Source: Micromonospora purpureochromogenes
GTDB taxonomy: Bacteria; Actinomycetota; Actinomycetes; Mycobacteriales; Micromonosporaceae
Assembly (NCBI RefSeq): GCF_900091515.1
Contig: NZ_LT607410.1
Location: 310,001 to 374,000, forward strand
Reading direction: 5' to 3'
DNA: 64,000 nt
This document shows positions 1 to 8,923 of this stretch, piece after piece. The translations under genes and the position numbers were made by a program. The notes beneath the pieces were generated by a model. It ran no database searches and was not told the DNA's origin. It saw only the letters and a program-made list of their open reading frames with translations. Each line of letters starts with the position of its first letter. Position 1 is the stretch's first letter.

Positions 1-138
1 CTGACCCTCGTGGTGCTCATGGTGCTCACTCTGTTGAAGCCACGAAACTCCCGGTCCGATGACGGCCCCCTTGATCACCCCCTTCAACCTCCGCCGGACG
101 GAGGCGCCGGCGGCGATGCAGGTGGCAGTGGGAACTAG
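1..138 (+). CDS. C-terminal end of a membrane protein (5' end outside window)
   Basis: Frame 1 is open from the first base to a TAG at 136-138. It encodes about 45 residues: a hydrophobic stretch (LTLVVLMVLTLL) that looks like the end of a last transmembrane helix, then a polar tail rich in Pro, Gly and Asp. I do not recognise the family. The Gly/Asp-rich tail is the sort of low-complexity cytoplasmic or extracytoplasmic end common in actinomycete membrane proteins. Confidence 0.45.
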   Translation: MTLVVLMVLTLLKPRNSRSDDGPLDHPLQPPPDGGAGGDAGGSGN

Positions 139-162
139 TTCAAGCGGCCACGTAGATCGCCA

Positions 163-270
163 GTTGGAACAGCAGGTTCAAGCAGTCGTGATGCCCTGAA
201 TGCCTGCGAGCGGCGGCCGGCCAAATCACATCTCGAGCCTGGTGCGCGCAACGGCTACTGGCCCGCCAGC
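163..270 (+). repeat. Degenerate coding remnant, copy A of three
   Basis: This stretch resembles 59236-59355 and 60873-60995. The shared core reads as a peptide like SLEERAQ..MPET followed by a segment ending YWPVDG. Here it has an in-frame TGA after the MP motif. It looks like a decayed element-associated gene rather than an active one. Confidence 0.35.
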
Positions 271-317
271 ACGGAACCCACACCCCAGGATCGCGGTGCA
301 GCGCTACCCTGACCGCC

Positions 318-731
318 GTGACGACGATCGAGCAGCTTGAGCGGGAGATTTCGCCCGATCCCGGTCCGAACGCCACCTCCCTCGCCAGGCGCTGTACCGA
401 CCTGCGACGTAAGCCATTGGTTGAGCTCACGGTCGAAGATCTGCGCATCATGCTCGGGCAAGAAATTGGAGTGCCCGCCTTGCTGCCTCGTGCGGTACAA
501 GTCCTGCTCCACGATCCGTTGGCTAAGGGCGACTACTACCCCGGCGACCTGCTTTCCAACGTGCTGCAACTACCTGACACGGCGTGGTCGGGCCTACAAG
601 CGGAGCGGAAGCGGCTGGCCTCTGTTTTGGCTGAGCTCGTTGCCGGTCCCCCGTTCTCCGACCCTGACCTTCGGCCTCGCGACCCGGACCGGCTTCTCCG
701 TGACACCATGGTGCGGTTTCTTGGTCGATGA
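318..731 (+). CDS. CdiI-like contact-dependent inhibition immunity protein (orphan)
   Basis: A 137-residue soluble protein with GTG start. The core has the pattern RRKPLVELTVEDLRIMLGQ, then VPALLPRAVQVLLHDPL, then GDYYPGDLLSNVL. I recognise this as the immunity protein family of contact-dependent growth inhibition or polymorphic toxin systems in actinomycetes. Such proteins bind and block the toxin domain of a neighbouring secreted toxin. No toxin gene lies in the window; the only upstream coding sequence is the tail of a membrane protein, so this is an orphan immunity gene or its partner is further upstream. No clear ribosome binding site precedes the GTG. The family is assigned from memory of the motif, not a search. 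Confidence 0.6.
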   Translation: MTTIEQLEREISPDPGPNATSLARRCTDLRRKPLVELTVEDLRIMLGQEIGVPALLPRAVQVLLHDPLAKGDYYPGDLLSNVLQLPDTAWSGLQAERKRLASVLAELVAGPPFSDPDLRPRDPDRLLRDTMVRFLGR

Positions 732-738
732 GAGCGGG

Positions 739-1043
739 ATCTACTCGTCGGGCAGTGGACCGTCCAGCCTTCCCCCGAACCGGCAAAGGTGAAGGCCAAC
801 GAGCAGGCCGCGCCGGGATAATGGGTGCTCCAGGGGGTGCTCGGATGTTCCGATGCCGGATGGACTCACGGCACGGTTCCTGGATTCGCACCCCCGCCGG
901 CCACCTATCGCGACGTCACGCGAGGCAGGCACGGCGCGGACCAGCGCAAATGCGGCCGGACGACGTGCCCCGACTCCGGACAGCAGGACGCGAACCGATC
1001 ACTGACATGAGTCGGTGCCTTTTGTCTCGTTCTGCGCACTTTT
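739..1043. other. Gap between immunity gene and att site, no convincing gene
   Basis: Open frames here are short and lack coherent protein features. The first 60 bases resemble both arms of the palindrome at 59715-59848 (shared core CTCGTCGGGCAGT, then a CCAGCCT block), so this is probably decayed element DNA. The gap ends at the tRNA-derived att copy. Confidence 0.4.
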
Positions 1044-1081
1044 AATCCATAGGTTCAGGGTTCGAGTCCCTGGCGGCCCAC
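1044..1081 (+). repeat. attachment site copy 1 (tRNA 3' end)
   Basis: 38 bp identical to 12872-12909. It encodes the 3' strand of an anticodon stem (TCCAT), a T arm (CAGGG TTCGAGT CCCTG) and an acceptor strand (GCGGCCC) plus discriminator A. The preceding CTTTTAA looks like an anticodon loop with UUU, which suggests a tRNA-Lys origin. No 5' half of a tRNA lies upstream, so this is an integration scar, not a working tRNA gene. Confidence 0.8.
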
Positions 1082-1135
1082 TCTCCCGCAGGTCAGCGGC
1101 CCCGATCGGGGTCGCTTTTGCCGCGATCGGGGCCG

Positions 1136-1156
1136 GTACAGCAGCGAAGTACAGCA
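1136..1156 (+). repeat. Putative integrase arm-type site, left
   Basis: A 21-bp sequence (GTACAGCA, 5-bp spacer, GTACAGCA) identical to 12772-12792. It lies 55 bp inside att copy 1, and the other copy lies 79 bp inside att copy 2. Paired direct octamers placed this way are typical of tyrosine-recombinase arm sites. Binding is inferred. Confidence 0.6.
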
Positions 1157-1196
1157 GTAGCCGCCTACAGACTTGATGACGTGAACGAATCACGGC

Positions 1197-2414
1197 TCAC
1201 CGGTCGAGCGCCTTGCCGAGCCGCTTGAGCGCTTCGCGGGTGGCCGCCGATGAGACCACCGTGTAGATCTCCATCGTGATGGCGAACTGTGCGTGCCGAA
1301 GGATCTGCATCGCCACCCGAGGGTGCACGTCCAGATCCGCCAGGAGCGAGGCGCAAGTCCGCCGGGCGTCTCGCACCGTGATGCGTCGGACTCCAGCCAC
1401 GTCGCAACGCCGGTCCCAGAAGCGGTTGACGTTGCGTGGCTCGACCGGCCGGCCGTAGCGGGTGGTCAAAATGAGGTCCGACGGCTGCCAGGCGGGGCCG
1501 GCGGCATCCCGGGCAGCGGCCTGCGCGACACGGCGACCGCTGAGGGCCACGGCGCAGATGTCCGGCAGCGGCAGGGTGGCGTCCGAGGCGGCCGTCTTCG
1601 TCTCCCGGTGCAGCAGTTCGGCACCGACCCGCTGGAGCTGCCGATCGATGGTCAGCTCCCCCGCGTCGAGGTCGACGTCGGCCCAGGTCAGCCCCAACAT
1701 CTCGCCCTTGCGCAGGCCGAGCACCAGGACCAGGGCGTACGCGGCGTAAAGCGGGTCGTCGGCGCGGGCCGACTCCAGAAAGCGCCGTGCCTCGTCGCTC
1801 GTCCACGCCTTCCGCTTGCGTTTCCGTACCGGTGGCAGCTTCACCAGGGACGCGACGTTGCGGCTGATCAGCCCTTCGGTGATCGCCTGGGACAACAGCG
1901 TCCGGAGCACCGTCCGGAGGTGGGTGACGGTGGTTGCCGAGGGCAGATCTCGGCAGCAGCGGCCAAGGGCACAGCAGCGACGCTGGGCCGGCTTGCGTCG
2001 CTCGTCCTTGCCCTGGGCGCAGCACTGGCAGGTCCGCCCGACCTCGTTGATCCAGGTCTGGACGTCGCTGACCCGGAGCTTGTCGAGGCGCTTCCGGCCG
2101 AGCCCCGACACGAGGTAGGGCCGGACCACCACCTCGTAGGTGACGTAGCTGCGCGGGGCGAGGTTCGGCTTAACGATCTCGCGCAACCAGTAGCCGGCGT
2201 ACTCCCCTACCGTCGGGGAGCGGGTCGCCACAGGGCCGGCCTTCGCCTGCCCGTGCAACTTGATCCACTTTTCGTGGACCTCCTCGCGGGTCTTGCCGTA
2301 GACCCACTTCCGGCCCCGCTTGCCGTCGGGCTTCTCGACCCAGACGTACGCGGCGAAGCCGTTCCGGTACGGGAAGACCGACCCCTCGCCGTTGGCGCGT
2401 GCACGTCCGGGCAT
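1197..2414 (-). CDS. int: Tyrosine recombinase (AICE integrase)
   Basis: A 405-residue site-specific integrase next to att copy 1. I start it at ATG 2414, which overlaps the xis stop as ATGA; a longer upstream reading is possible. Order: N-terminal arm-binding region (EGSVFPYRNGFAAYVWV), SAM-like core-binding domain with a Cys-rich insert (CQCCAQGK to RCCRDLP) common in AICE integrases, and C-terminal catalytic domain. Visible catalytic residues are the first Arg in LVLGLRKGEMLG, Arg of the RDARRT box, His in ILRHAQF and the nucleophile Tyr in EIYTVV. The box II His, normally HxxR, reads Arg (VRDARRT). That substitution may lower activity. The gene would excise and integrate the element at the tRNA site. 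Confidence 0.9.
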   Translation of the reverse strand: MPGRARANGEGSVFPYRNGFAAYVWVEKPDGKRGRKWVYGKTREEVHEKWIKLHGQAKAGPVATRSPTVGEYAGYWLREIVKPNLAPRSYVTYEVVVRPYLVSGLGRKRLDKLRVSDVQTWINEVGRTCQCCAQGKDERRKPAQRRCCALGRCCRDLPSATTVTHLRTVLRTLLSQAITEGLISRNVASLVKLPPVRKRKRKAWTSDEARRFLESARADDPLYAAYALVLVLGLRKGEMLGLTWADVDLDAGELTIDRQLQRVGAELLHRETKTAASDATLPLPDICAVALSGRRVAQAAARDAAGPAWQPSDLILTTRYGRPVEPRNVNRFWDRRCDVAGVRRITVRDARRTCASLLADLDVHPRVAMQILRHAQFAITMEIYTVVSSAATREALKRLGKALDR

Positions 2415-2610
2415 CAGGCGGCCTCCTGACGCTCGACCTGTTCGCGGATGTAGTCGTCGACCCACTCGGGAGGATGCGGCGGTACTTGCCGTCCTTGATG
2501 GAGCGCAGCTCGCCGGCGGCGATCTTCATCTTGACCTTGGAGATGCCGAAGCCGAGCAGGACGGCGACCTCGGCGGGTGAGTACCAGCGCGGGCGGAGAT
2601 CCTGGTTCAT
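2414..2610 (-). pseudogene. xis: Excisionase/MerR-like DNA-binding protein, frameshifted
   Basis: A small protein (about 65 residues when restored) starting at ATG 2610, overlapping the rep stop. The N-terminal part reads RWYSPAEVAVLLGFGISKVK, a winged-helix excisionase motif, then GKYRRILP. The expected tail (EWVDDYIREQVERQEAA, stop at 2414) is in another frame: one base is missing in the C/G run at about 2468-2470. It sits between rep and int with start/stop overlaps on both sides, as in AICE int-xis-rep operons. The product would set recombination direction toward excision. The break could be a real mutation or a homopolymer sequencing error. Confidence 0.75.
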
Positions 2611-4175
2611 GCGGCGGCCCCGGTGAGCCAGGCTTCGTGGGCGAGTTCTTCCCGGCCGATGCGTCTGCTCTCACATCGCTGCCGTGCGGCGGTGTTGGCG
2701 AGCAGGGCGTCACCTTCGGTAAGCCAGCCAGCCCCGAGGTAGGTGAGGGTGCCGACGATGATGGTGTCGGCAGGTTCGTCGTCTTCGGTCCGGCGGTAGG
2801 TGGCGCGGGTATCTCGGAGCAGGGCGAAGGTGACGGAGTAGCGGCGGGCTTTGGTGAGGAAGTGGCCGCCGAAGCCGAGCATGTGCGCCCAGCGGCGCAA
2901 GCCGCCGTAGATGTTGGGTTTGGCGTCAATGCTGGCTTGACGGTCGTCGGCGGTTGCGGCGCCGCTGCTGGTGTCGGTGGGGGTGGGGCGGCCGAGGTGC
3001 CAGCAGGCGTCGATGAGGCGGGCGAGGTGGTCGCCTTCGGGATCGGCGTAGTCGTCGACCGTGGCCGGGGTGAGCCGGGCGAAAGAGTGGCCCGTGGCTT
3101 CGGTGGCCTTGGTGGCGTACTTGGCGAGGTAGGCGGCCACCTTGCCGTCGGTCAGCTCACCACCAGCGGTGTTGATGCGCCCCGGCGTCGATCTGCTCGC
3201 CCCGGGCGATTAGCCAACCTTGCGGCCGGTCGGGGTGCGGGGGAGTGGTGACGGTGATTCGCGAGGCGGCGACATCGACCGCTTCCTCCAGGTCGTCGAC
3301 GGTGATGCCGGCCGGCGGTGGCACGAGCGCGTCCGGGTCGTCCGGATCGACGCCGTCGAGGCGCAGCAGGACGTGGAAGTGCACCGCTGCCCGGCGTTGC
3401 ATCTCGGCGACCTTGCCGTGGGACACCCGCACGGGCGGCACCCAGCGGACCTTGCCCGAGGCCGTGACGACCCGGACGAGCGGGATGCCGCGCTTGCGGC
3501 AGAGTGCGGCGAGGTGACGTTCGATGGCCTGCTTGGTGCGCCGCCACAGCTCGCCGGAGAAGTAGTTCCACACGACCTGGTGGCCGTGGGCGTAGCAGTC
3601 CAGGCACAACGGCCGCCCGAGCCGCGGATCGTTGGCGTCGTGACGGGCGAAGCACACCGCGGGCTGCCCGTGCGAGCAGGTGCCGGCGGTACTGCGGGCG
3701 CGGCAGGGGGCCGGTCGGCAGTCGCAGCGCTGCCGGCTGCCGCAGGTGTGGCGGGAGACGTACCGGTGATGGACCGGGCCGAAGGGCGGAGCGGTGAAGG
3801 TGGCGAAGACGACCGGGTGCCGGCCAACCGAGGCGGGGACGCCCTTGCCGCCGGTCAGACCGCGACAGACGACTTGGTAGGCGTCGCCCTGGTAGACCCA
3901 CGCGCAGTCCGGGCACACCGATTCGCGGCGGTTGCGGCACGCCTTGTAGAGCGCGCGGTCGGGCAGCTCGTCGGTGTGCAGCCGGCCTGTGATGCGGCCG
4001 GTGCTCCGGTCGACGGCGGCGATGGTGCCGGTGAGGCGGATCGGGCGAGCACAGCGCCGGCGGGGCGGGTGTGCTCCAGCCAGCCGGAGAACTCCGGCGA
4101 GGCGGCGCGGTGCAGGACCTGGGCGTCACGGCCGACGGCGAGACCGGGGCGGTAGATGGTGAGCGGGGTGGACAC
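2607..4175 (-). pseudogene. rep: AICE replication initiator (RepSA-like), two frameshifts
   Basis: Restored length is about 520 residues, starting at GTG 4175 after a GAGGAGA ribosome binding site. Segments lie in three frames: STPLTIYRPGLAVGRD to HTRPAGA; then ARPIRLTGTIAAVDRS through CPDCAWVYQGDAYQV, ATFTAPPFGPVH and a VHFHVLLRLDG motif; then GRINTAGGELTDGKVAAYL, YATKATEATGH and the C-terminus. The breaks are near 4050-4056 (one base missing) and at the C4 run 3180-3183 (one base extra). The Cys pairs and HFH motif are as expected for rolling-circle-type AICE initiators that support autonomous copies after excision. With both breaks real, no full-length Rep is made. Confidence 0.8.
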
Positions 4176-4790
4176 GATTGTCTCCTCATCAGGGGGTGGC
4201 AGGGACGGAGACGAAGCACCACCAGCCATGGACGCCTGTCCGCTGGTGGTGTTCGTCGTGTCTCCTGGCACCGCCGAGAGGGCGGCTGACGCCGGAGGGC
4301 GGAATGGTGGTCTTGCCACTTCCCGCCGATGGGTCATGCCTTTCACGCTCGTGGACTTGGCAATTGGGGCCGGCACGGGTGGGGAGCCTGGGATGTCGGC
4401 ATCCGGCGGTGGCCGCAGGCTGCCCCACCCGTGGAGGTGTGCGAATCCGGGCCGTCGTGGACGGCAGGGAAGACCGTGCTGGGCCGATCAGCGGATTCGG
4501 GGACCGGCATAGTGGCCGGTGCGATCGAGAGCCGGCGAGACGTGGCCCGCATCGGCGGCAGAAAGGCCGCTCAGCATCTCCGACGTCGAGTCCAGCGATC
4601 CGGCAGGAAGGCCGTGCTGGCGTGCTCGACGAGCGTCAGAGTAGCACCGGGTACCGACACGTCAACCCGCCGTGATCCCTCGGGCGGGGGCGGGGCCGCC
4701 GACTGCCGGCCGTGTCGGGTTTCAGGAGCTCCGTGATGATCAGTCTCAGGACGTTGGTGACACGTCCGGCTAGAGCGCCGTTGGGCGATC
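4176..4790. other. Gap upstream of rep, no convincing gene
   Basis: Contains the rep ribosome binding site at its left edge. Upstream of rep, AICEs often carry small spread genes; I see none with a coherent product on either strand. The open frames present are antisense or overlapping shadows. Confidence 0.4.
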
Positions 4791-5303
4791 ATGTCGGTCA
4801 TGACTTCAACTGCGCTGGATAGGCAGCGGCCTGACGGAGCCCAGTACGTCAAGATCTGGTTCAGGTTCGTGCCGCGTGAGGGGTGGCTCCCCTACGACAC
4901 GGAGGGTCTGTGGGCCGTCGAGGTCGGGCCTGACGTCGCTCGCGTCAGCAACGTGCCGTTCCTTCAGGACGGAGTGGCTGAGGGCGATGTGGTGCGCTTC
5001 ATGACGGACCCTGACGGGGTTCGCTGGGCGACCGGGCGGGTCGAGGCGTCCGGCAACTGCACCGTGCGGGTGCTCCCGGTCCCCAGCGGTCCGCTCGGGC
5101 GAAGCGCCCAGGCCGTGCACGACCGTCTTGCGCCCTTCGGCCTCGGTGGCGAGTCGTTCAGCGAGGACCTTCCGCTCGTCGCCCTCAACGTGCCGGCCGA
5201 CGCGGACTTCCCGCGGCTTAAGGCGGTCTTGGTCGAAGGCGAGGCAGAGGGCTGGTGGCAGTTCGAGGAGGCGTGCGTGACTGCGGCCTGGGAGACCGCC
5301 TGA
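4791..5303 (+). CDS. DUF4265 domain protein
   Basis: A soluble protein of 170 residues. The stretch YDTEGLWAVEVGPDVARVSN, followed by VPFLQDGVAEGDVVRF, matches the DUF4265 pattern as I know it; the C-terminal half is alpha/beta with an LVALNVPAD segment. Function is unknown for the family. ATG 4791 and ATG 4800 are both possible starts and neither has a strong ribosome binding site. It lies alone between the rep region and the IS110 element and looks like element cargo. Codon use is ordinary high-GC. Confidence 0.7.
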   Translation: MSVMTSTALDRQRPDGAQYVKIWFRFVPREGWLPYDTEGLWAVEVGPDVARVSNVPFLQDGVAEGDVVRFMTDPDGVRWATGRVEASGNCTVRVLPVPSGPLGRSAQAVHDRLAPFGLGGESFSEDLPLVALNVPADADFPRLKAVLVEGEAEGWWQFEEACVTAAWETA

Positions 5304-6010
5304 ACGGTCGGGCGATGTCACGCAGGTCCTGTACCGATCTGTCACGCAGGTCCCGCGACCGGACAGCCGACTGCCGGCCTGAGTGGGAGAACTTTCTGTA
5401 CGTCTATCAAGGCAGCCCTGAACGGGCCGCACGCGCCGCCGCCAGGGCGCGCGTCCGTCGCTCCGCTGTCGCTCCGACTCCGGCCACGCAACACGCCCGG
5501 CGGCTGGCGCGGAGGGCGGGTAGCCCGATGGGCCGCCGGATGACGACAGGCCGTTTCCCGGTGGGGTGGTGGGCCGGCAGCCGGCCGGGCCGCGCGGCCA
5601 CGAGCCCGCGCGGCGTAGGGGAGGGCACGCCGGGTCCTCCGGCGGCCGCCGGGCGGGTGGCTGGGTTGCGGTTACTGCGCCTCCGGCGGGGGCGCTCCGG
5701 CTCCAGGATGGCCGTGGGTCCGTCGGCGGCTTGCGGTCCTGGGTGGTTGCGGTGGGGAGCCATCCCGCCCACCGTCGACCCGGGCAAGCCGAGCAGACCA
5801 CCGCCCGACCCGCCAGCGTCCGTACGAGCTGTCAAGGCCGTCTTGACGTGGCGGGCCGGGCGGCGGCCCGCTCCCCCTGTGGGCGGGTCGACGGCAGACA
5901 GTGAGGATGGTGGGGTGGGTCGCCGGGTTGGTCTGACTCACCGGCAGACCGACGGTTGCTGTCCTCATCCCGATTCGTCGGCTAGCTCGGTGGCCCCGGC
6001 AGCTGCATGT
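5304..6010. other. Gap before IS110 element, no gene seen
   Basis: A 13-bp sequence GTCACGCAGGTCC occurs twice in tandem (5317-5329 and 5341-5353, period 24). Repeated short sequences like this are found at some IS21-type ends, but no IS21 genes are present. The rest is GC-rich with only shadow reading frames. Confidence 0.35.
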
Positions 6011-6090
6011 CGCCGGTCAGGCGTCGTGACCTGATAGGAGCCTGTGCGAGAGGCGCCCACCACTGTGTTGTCCGCATCGCCTGACCGGTG
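6011..6090 (+). ncRNA. Structured leader of IS110 element, candidate bridge RNA segment
   Basis: Bases 6011-6023 and 6078-6090 pair over 13 positions (CGCCGGTCAGGCG with CGCCTGACCGGTG, one G-U). They enclose a 54-nt loop. The loop contains ATAGGAGC (6034-6041), which recurs exactly at 7201-7208, five bases past the transposase stop. IS110-family elements are known to encode a guide (bridge) RNA in the non-coding end upstream of the transposase. Placement and structure fit; the assignment is inference and the true RNA ends are unknown. Confidence 0.4.
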
Positions 6091-6139
6091 ACGTGTCCAC
6101 GTGTTCTCGACGTAGACGAGAAAGGCGGACCTCACCAGC

Positions 6140-7195
6140 ATGGCAGCCAAGAAGCGATCTCTCATCGGTGGTGTCGACACCCACCGCGACACGCACCACG
6201 CCGCCGTTATCGACAGCACCGGCGGGCTCCTGGCCGACGCCGAGTTCCCCGCGACCACCGCCGGCTACGCGGATCTGCTGGCCTGGATGCGCTCCTTCGG
6301 GCGGGTAACTGCCGTGGGCGTGGAGGGCACCGGCAGCTACGGCGCCGGCCTGGCCCGCTATCTGACCAGCAAAAAGATCGCTGTCGTGGAGGTGGACCGG
6401 CCGGACCGCCGCGCCCGCCGCGCCCAGGGAAAGTCTGATCCAATCGACGCTGTCGCCGCCGCCCGGGCCACCCTTGCTGGCACCGCGAAGGGCACGCCGA
6501 AGACCCGCACCGGGCCGGTCGAGGCGATCCGCGCCTTGAGGGTCGCTCGCCGAGGAGCGGTCAAGGCCCGCACCGCCGCCTTGAATCAGATGCGCGGCCT
6601 GGTCGCCGCCGCCCCCGAGCCCTTGCGGGCCCACCTGACCAGGGTCAACGCTGCTGTGCTGGTCAGCCGGTGCGCTGCGCTGGCCTACGACCCGGCCAGA
6701 CATCACGAGCCGGAGCACGCCACCGCCGCAGCCTTGGTCGGGCTCGCCCGCCGAGTCACCGCCCTCACCCACGAGATCACCACCCTCGACCGGCAGGTGG
6801 CACCCATCGTCCGGAAAGCGGCGCCCCGCACCACGGCCCTGTTCGGTGTCGGCCCCGATGTCGCCGCCCAGCTGCTCACCACCGCCGGCGACAACCCCGG
6901 CCGGCTGCACTCCGAAGCCGCCCTGGCCCACCTCTGCAGAGCAGCACCCATCCCCGCGAGCTCCGGACGGGTGCGCCGCCACCGCCTGCACCGAGGAGGC
7001 GACCGCGGCGCCAACCACGCCCCACACACCATCGCCCTCTGCCGCATGCGCTACGACCAGCGCACACGCGCCTACGTCCACCGCCGCATCACCGAAGGCC
7101 TCAGCAAGCAGGAGATCCTGCGCTGCCTCAAGCGCTACATCGTCCGCGACGTCTACACCGCCCTGGTCGCCGACTTCACCGCCCTGACCACTTGA
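6140..7195 (+). CDS. IS110-family transposase (DEDD)
   Basis: 351 residues. The N-terminal RuvC-like domain shows the DEDD set: D13 in GGVDTH, E62 in GVEGTGSYG, and D100/D103 in GKSDPIDA. The C-terminal Transposase_20 domain has FGVGPDVAAQLL and a conserved Ser (about residue 274-275, PASSGR) used as nucleophile in this family. It acts with an element-encoded guide RNA to insert at chosen sites. Length is normal and the frame intact, so it may be active. The long noncoding leader upstream fits the IS110 rather than IS1111 arrangement. Confidence 0.93.
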   Translation: MAAKKRSLIGGVDTHRDTHHAAVIDSTGGLLADAEFPATTAGYADLLAWMRSFGRVTAVGVEGTGSYGAGLARYLTSKKIAVVEVDRPDRRARRAQGKSDPIDAVAAARATLAGTAKGTPKTRTGPVEAIRALRVARRGAVKARTAALNQMRGLVAAAPEPLRAHLTRVNAAVLVSRCAALAYDPARHHEPEHATAAALVGLARRVTALTHEITTLDRQVAPIVRKAAPRTTALFGVGPDVAAQLLTTAGDNPGRLHSEAALAHLCRAAPIPASSGRVRRHRLHRGGDRGANHAPHTIALCRMRYDQRTRAYVHRRITEGLSKQEILRCLKRYIVRDVYTALVADFTALTT

Positions 7196-7246
7196 TCTCC
7201 ATAGGAGCATCGGGATGGCAACCGGCTAGTTAATCCCACGCGTGCA

Positions 7247-8857
7247 TCAGGAGTCGTCCTCGGCGATCAAGTCCGCACCGCGCCAGGCGAGCGCCATCGT
7301 CGGTGCGGCGGTGTTGCCGGAGACCTGGATCGGCAGGGATGAGGCGTCGATGACCCGCAGGCCGGACACTCCGCGCACGCGCAGCCGGGAATCGATCACG
7401 TCGTCGTCGTTGGGGCCCATCCCGTTCGCTCCGACGGCGTGATAGATCGTCGCGCCGGGCTCCTTCGCATAGGCGAGCACCTGCTCGTGCGTTGACACGG
7501 CCGGTCCCGGGTATTCCTCTTCCTGGATGAGGTCGGCGATCGGCGGTGCCGCAAACACCTCGCGAGCCTTGTCGAGCAGGGCCGAGGCCACCCTCTGGTC
7601 CCCCTCGGTCTCGAGGTAATGCGCATCGATCTCAGGGAGCGCATCGGGGTCGGCAGAGGTGATGTGGATGCAGCTCGTCGTGGTGGGCTTGATGCCGTAG
7701 CCCAGGAACATCACCCCGGAGTGCTTGGCTAGCTTGACCGAGTCGAAGCTGGTGGCGTCGAGCGCCAGTGGAACGAACAGGCCCTGGATGTCGGTGTGGT
7801 CGGCGTGCGCGGGTGATGACGCGATCCCTGCAAGGATGTTGTAACCGGCGTCCGCAATGGCGCCGCGTCGGGTCAGCAGGTACTTGAGGCCTTCCCAGCC
7901 CTGCTTCGGCAGGGTGTTGAGGTGCTCGGTCATCCCGACGGGTCGCTTGAACTTGACCTGCATGGTCGCACCGCGCTGCTCGATGACCCGCTCGCCCACG
8001 TTGGGGCTTTCGACGCGGAGCGCGACGCCGGCCCGGGAGAGAACGTCTCCGCGGCCGATGCCGGACCGCTCGAGCAGCATGGTGCTTTCGACGGTGCCGG
8101 CCGAGACCAGCACCTCGCGGCGCGCCCGGAACTCGACCTGCCGGCCGCGTCTCCGTGCGCGCACGCCGACGACACGGTTGCCGTCGAAGAGCAGCTGGCC
8201 GACTCGGGTGCGGTCCAGCACGGTCAGGTTGGCGCGGTGGCGGATCGGGCGGAGGAAGGCGCTGGCAGCCGAGACGCGCACCCCGTTCTTGATGCTCGAC
8301 GGGGTCATGCCGATCCGTTCGCCGGATTCGGCGTTGGTGTCCGCGACGACCTTCAGTCCGATGGACCGGGCCGACTCCAGCACGAGCTTGGCGGCCTCGT
8401 CGGCCTCGGGCAGCGAGACACCGTACGGTCCGCCGGCGCCGCGCATGGGGGATGCGCCGAGCTGGTGGTCCTCCATCTGGAGATAGATGGGCAGGATCTC
8501 GTCCCATCCCCAGCCCGGGTTACCCAGCTTGACGAGCTCGTCGTAGTCGTCCTTGAACCCGCGCGTGTACATCATGCCGTTGACGGTTGTGGAGCCGCCC
8601 ATGACCTTCCCACGGGTCCAGGGCTCGCCTGTCCCGTCCGACTTGAAGGGCTTCGTCGGATAGTGGTACGTGTAGCGATCGCCGTTCAGCGTGAAGTAGA
8701 AGCCCTTCGGGACGTACAGCATGGGGTTCAGGTCCCGTCCGCCGTACTCGAGCAGCAGGACCGACACGGTCGGGTTCGCCGTCAGCCGGTTCGCCAGCAC
8801 CGAGCCAGCAGCACCGGCACCGACAACGATGTAGTCGAACGCATCCTCATGACCCAT
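7247..8857 (-). CDS. GMC-family FAD oxidoreductase (choline dehydrogenase-like)
   Basis: 536 residues. N-terminal Rossmann motif VVGAGAAGSVLANRL binds FAD; KVMGGSTTVNGMMYTRG is the GMC signature region. The C-terminal domain carries the active-site His in IYHAVGANGMGP and the Asn in PIQVSGNTAAPTMAL. Family members oxidise alcohols to aldehydes in the cytoplasm; the substrate cannot be told from sequence. It stands alone downstream of a TetR gene in the same orientation, and paired palindromes between them are probable operators for this gene. It is metabolic cargo lodged in the integrative element between two insertion sequences. Confidence 0.9.
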   Translation of the reverse strand: MGHEDAFDYIVVGAGAAGSVLANRLTANPTVSVLLLEYGGRDLNPMLYVPKGFYFTLNGDRYTYHYPTKPFKSDGTGEPWTRGKVMGGSTTVNGMMYTRGFKDDYDELVKLGNPGWGWDEILPIYLQMEDHQLGASPMRGAGGPYGVSLPEADEAAKLVLESARSIGLKVVADTNAESGERIGMTPSSIKNGVRVSAASAFLRPIRHRANLTVLDRTRVGQLLFDGNRVVGVRARRRGRQVEFRARREVLVSAGTVESTMLLERSGIGRGDVLSRAGVALRVESPNVGERVIEQRGATMQVKFKRPVGMTEHLNTLPKQGWEGLKYLLTRRGAIADAGYNILAGIASSPAHADHTDIQGLFVPLALDATSFDSVKLAKHSGVMFLGYGIKPTTTSCIHITSADPDALPEIDAHYLETEGDQRVASALLDKAREVFAAPPIADLIQEEEYPGPAVSTHEQVLAYAKEPGATIYHAVGANGMGPNDDDVIDSRLRVRGVSGLRVIDASSLPIQVSGNTAAPTMALAWRGADLIAEDDS

Positions 8858-8923
8858 GAGAAACGCTCCTTCGCGCTATGCGGCCTCACCCATGTGGTGA
8901 AGAGTCGTCTCCCACCGATAGTA

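Larger units (their letters stand above)
6011..7208 (+). mobile_element. IS110-family insertion sequence (ends approximate)
   Basis: The element comprises a structured non-coding left part, the transposase and a short right end. No terminal inverted repeats are visible, as expected for the IS110 group. ATAGGAGC occurs at 6034-6041 and 7201-7208, so the right boundary is probably close to 7200-7208. The left boundary may be upstream of 6011. Confidence 0.6.

Noticed and set aside
1031..1080. Complete tRNA gene at att copy 1
   Set aside because: Only the 3' half is present; no 5' acceptor or D arm can be found upstream. The same holds at 12872.
5304..6010. Possible IS21-type end from the paired GTCACGCAGGTCC
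   Set aside because: No IS21 transposase or helper gene and no matching far end were found.
6670..7233. Alternative frame in the IS110 transposase region
   Set aside because: His/Pro/Arg-rich shadow composition, inside an intact transposase gene.
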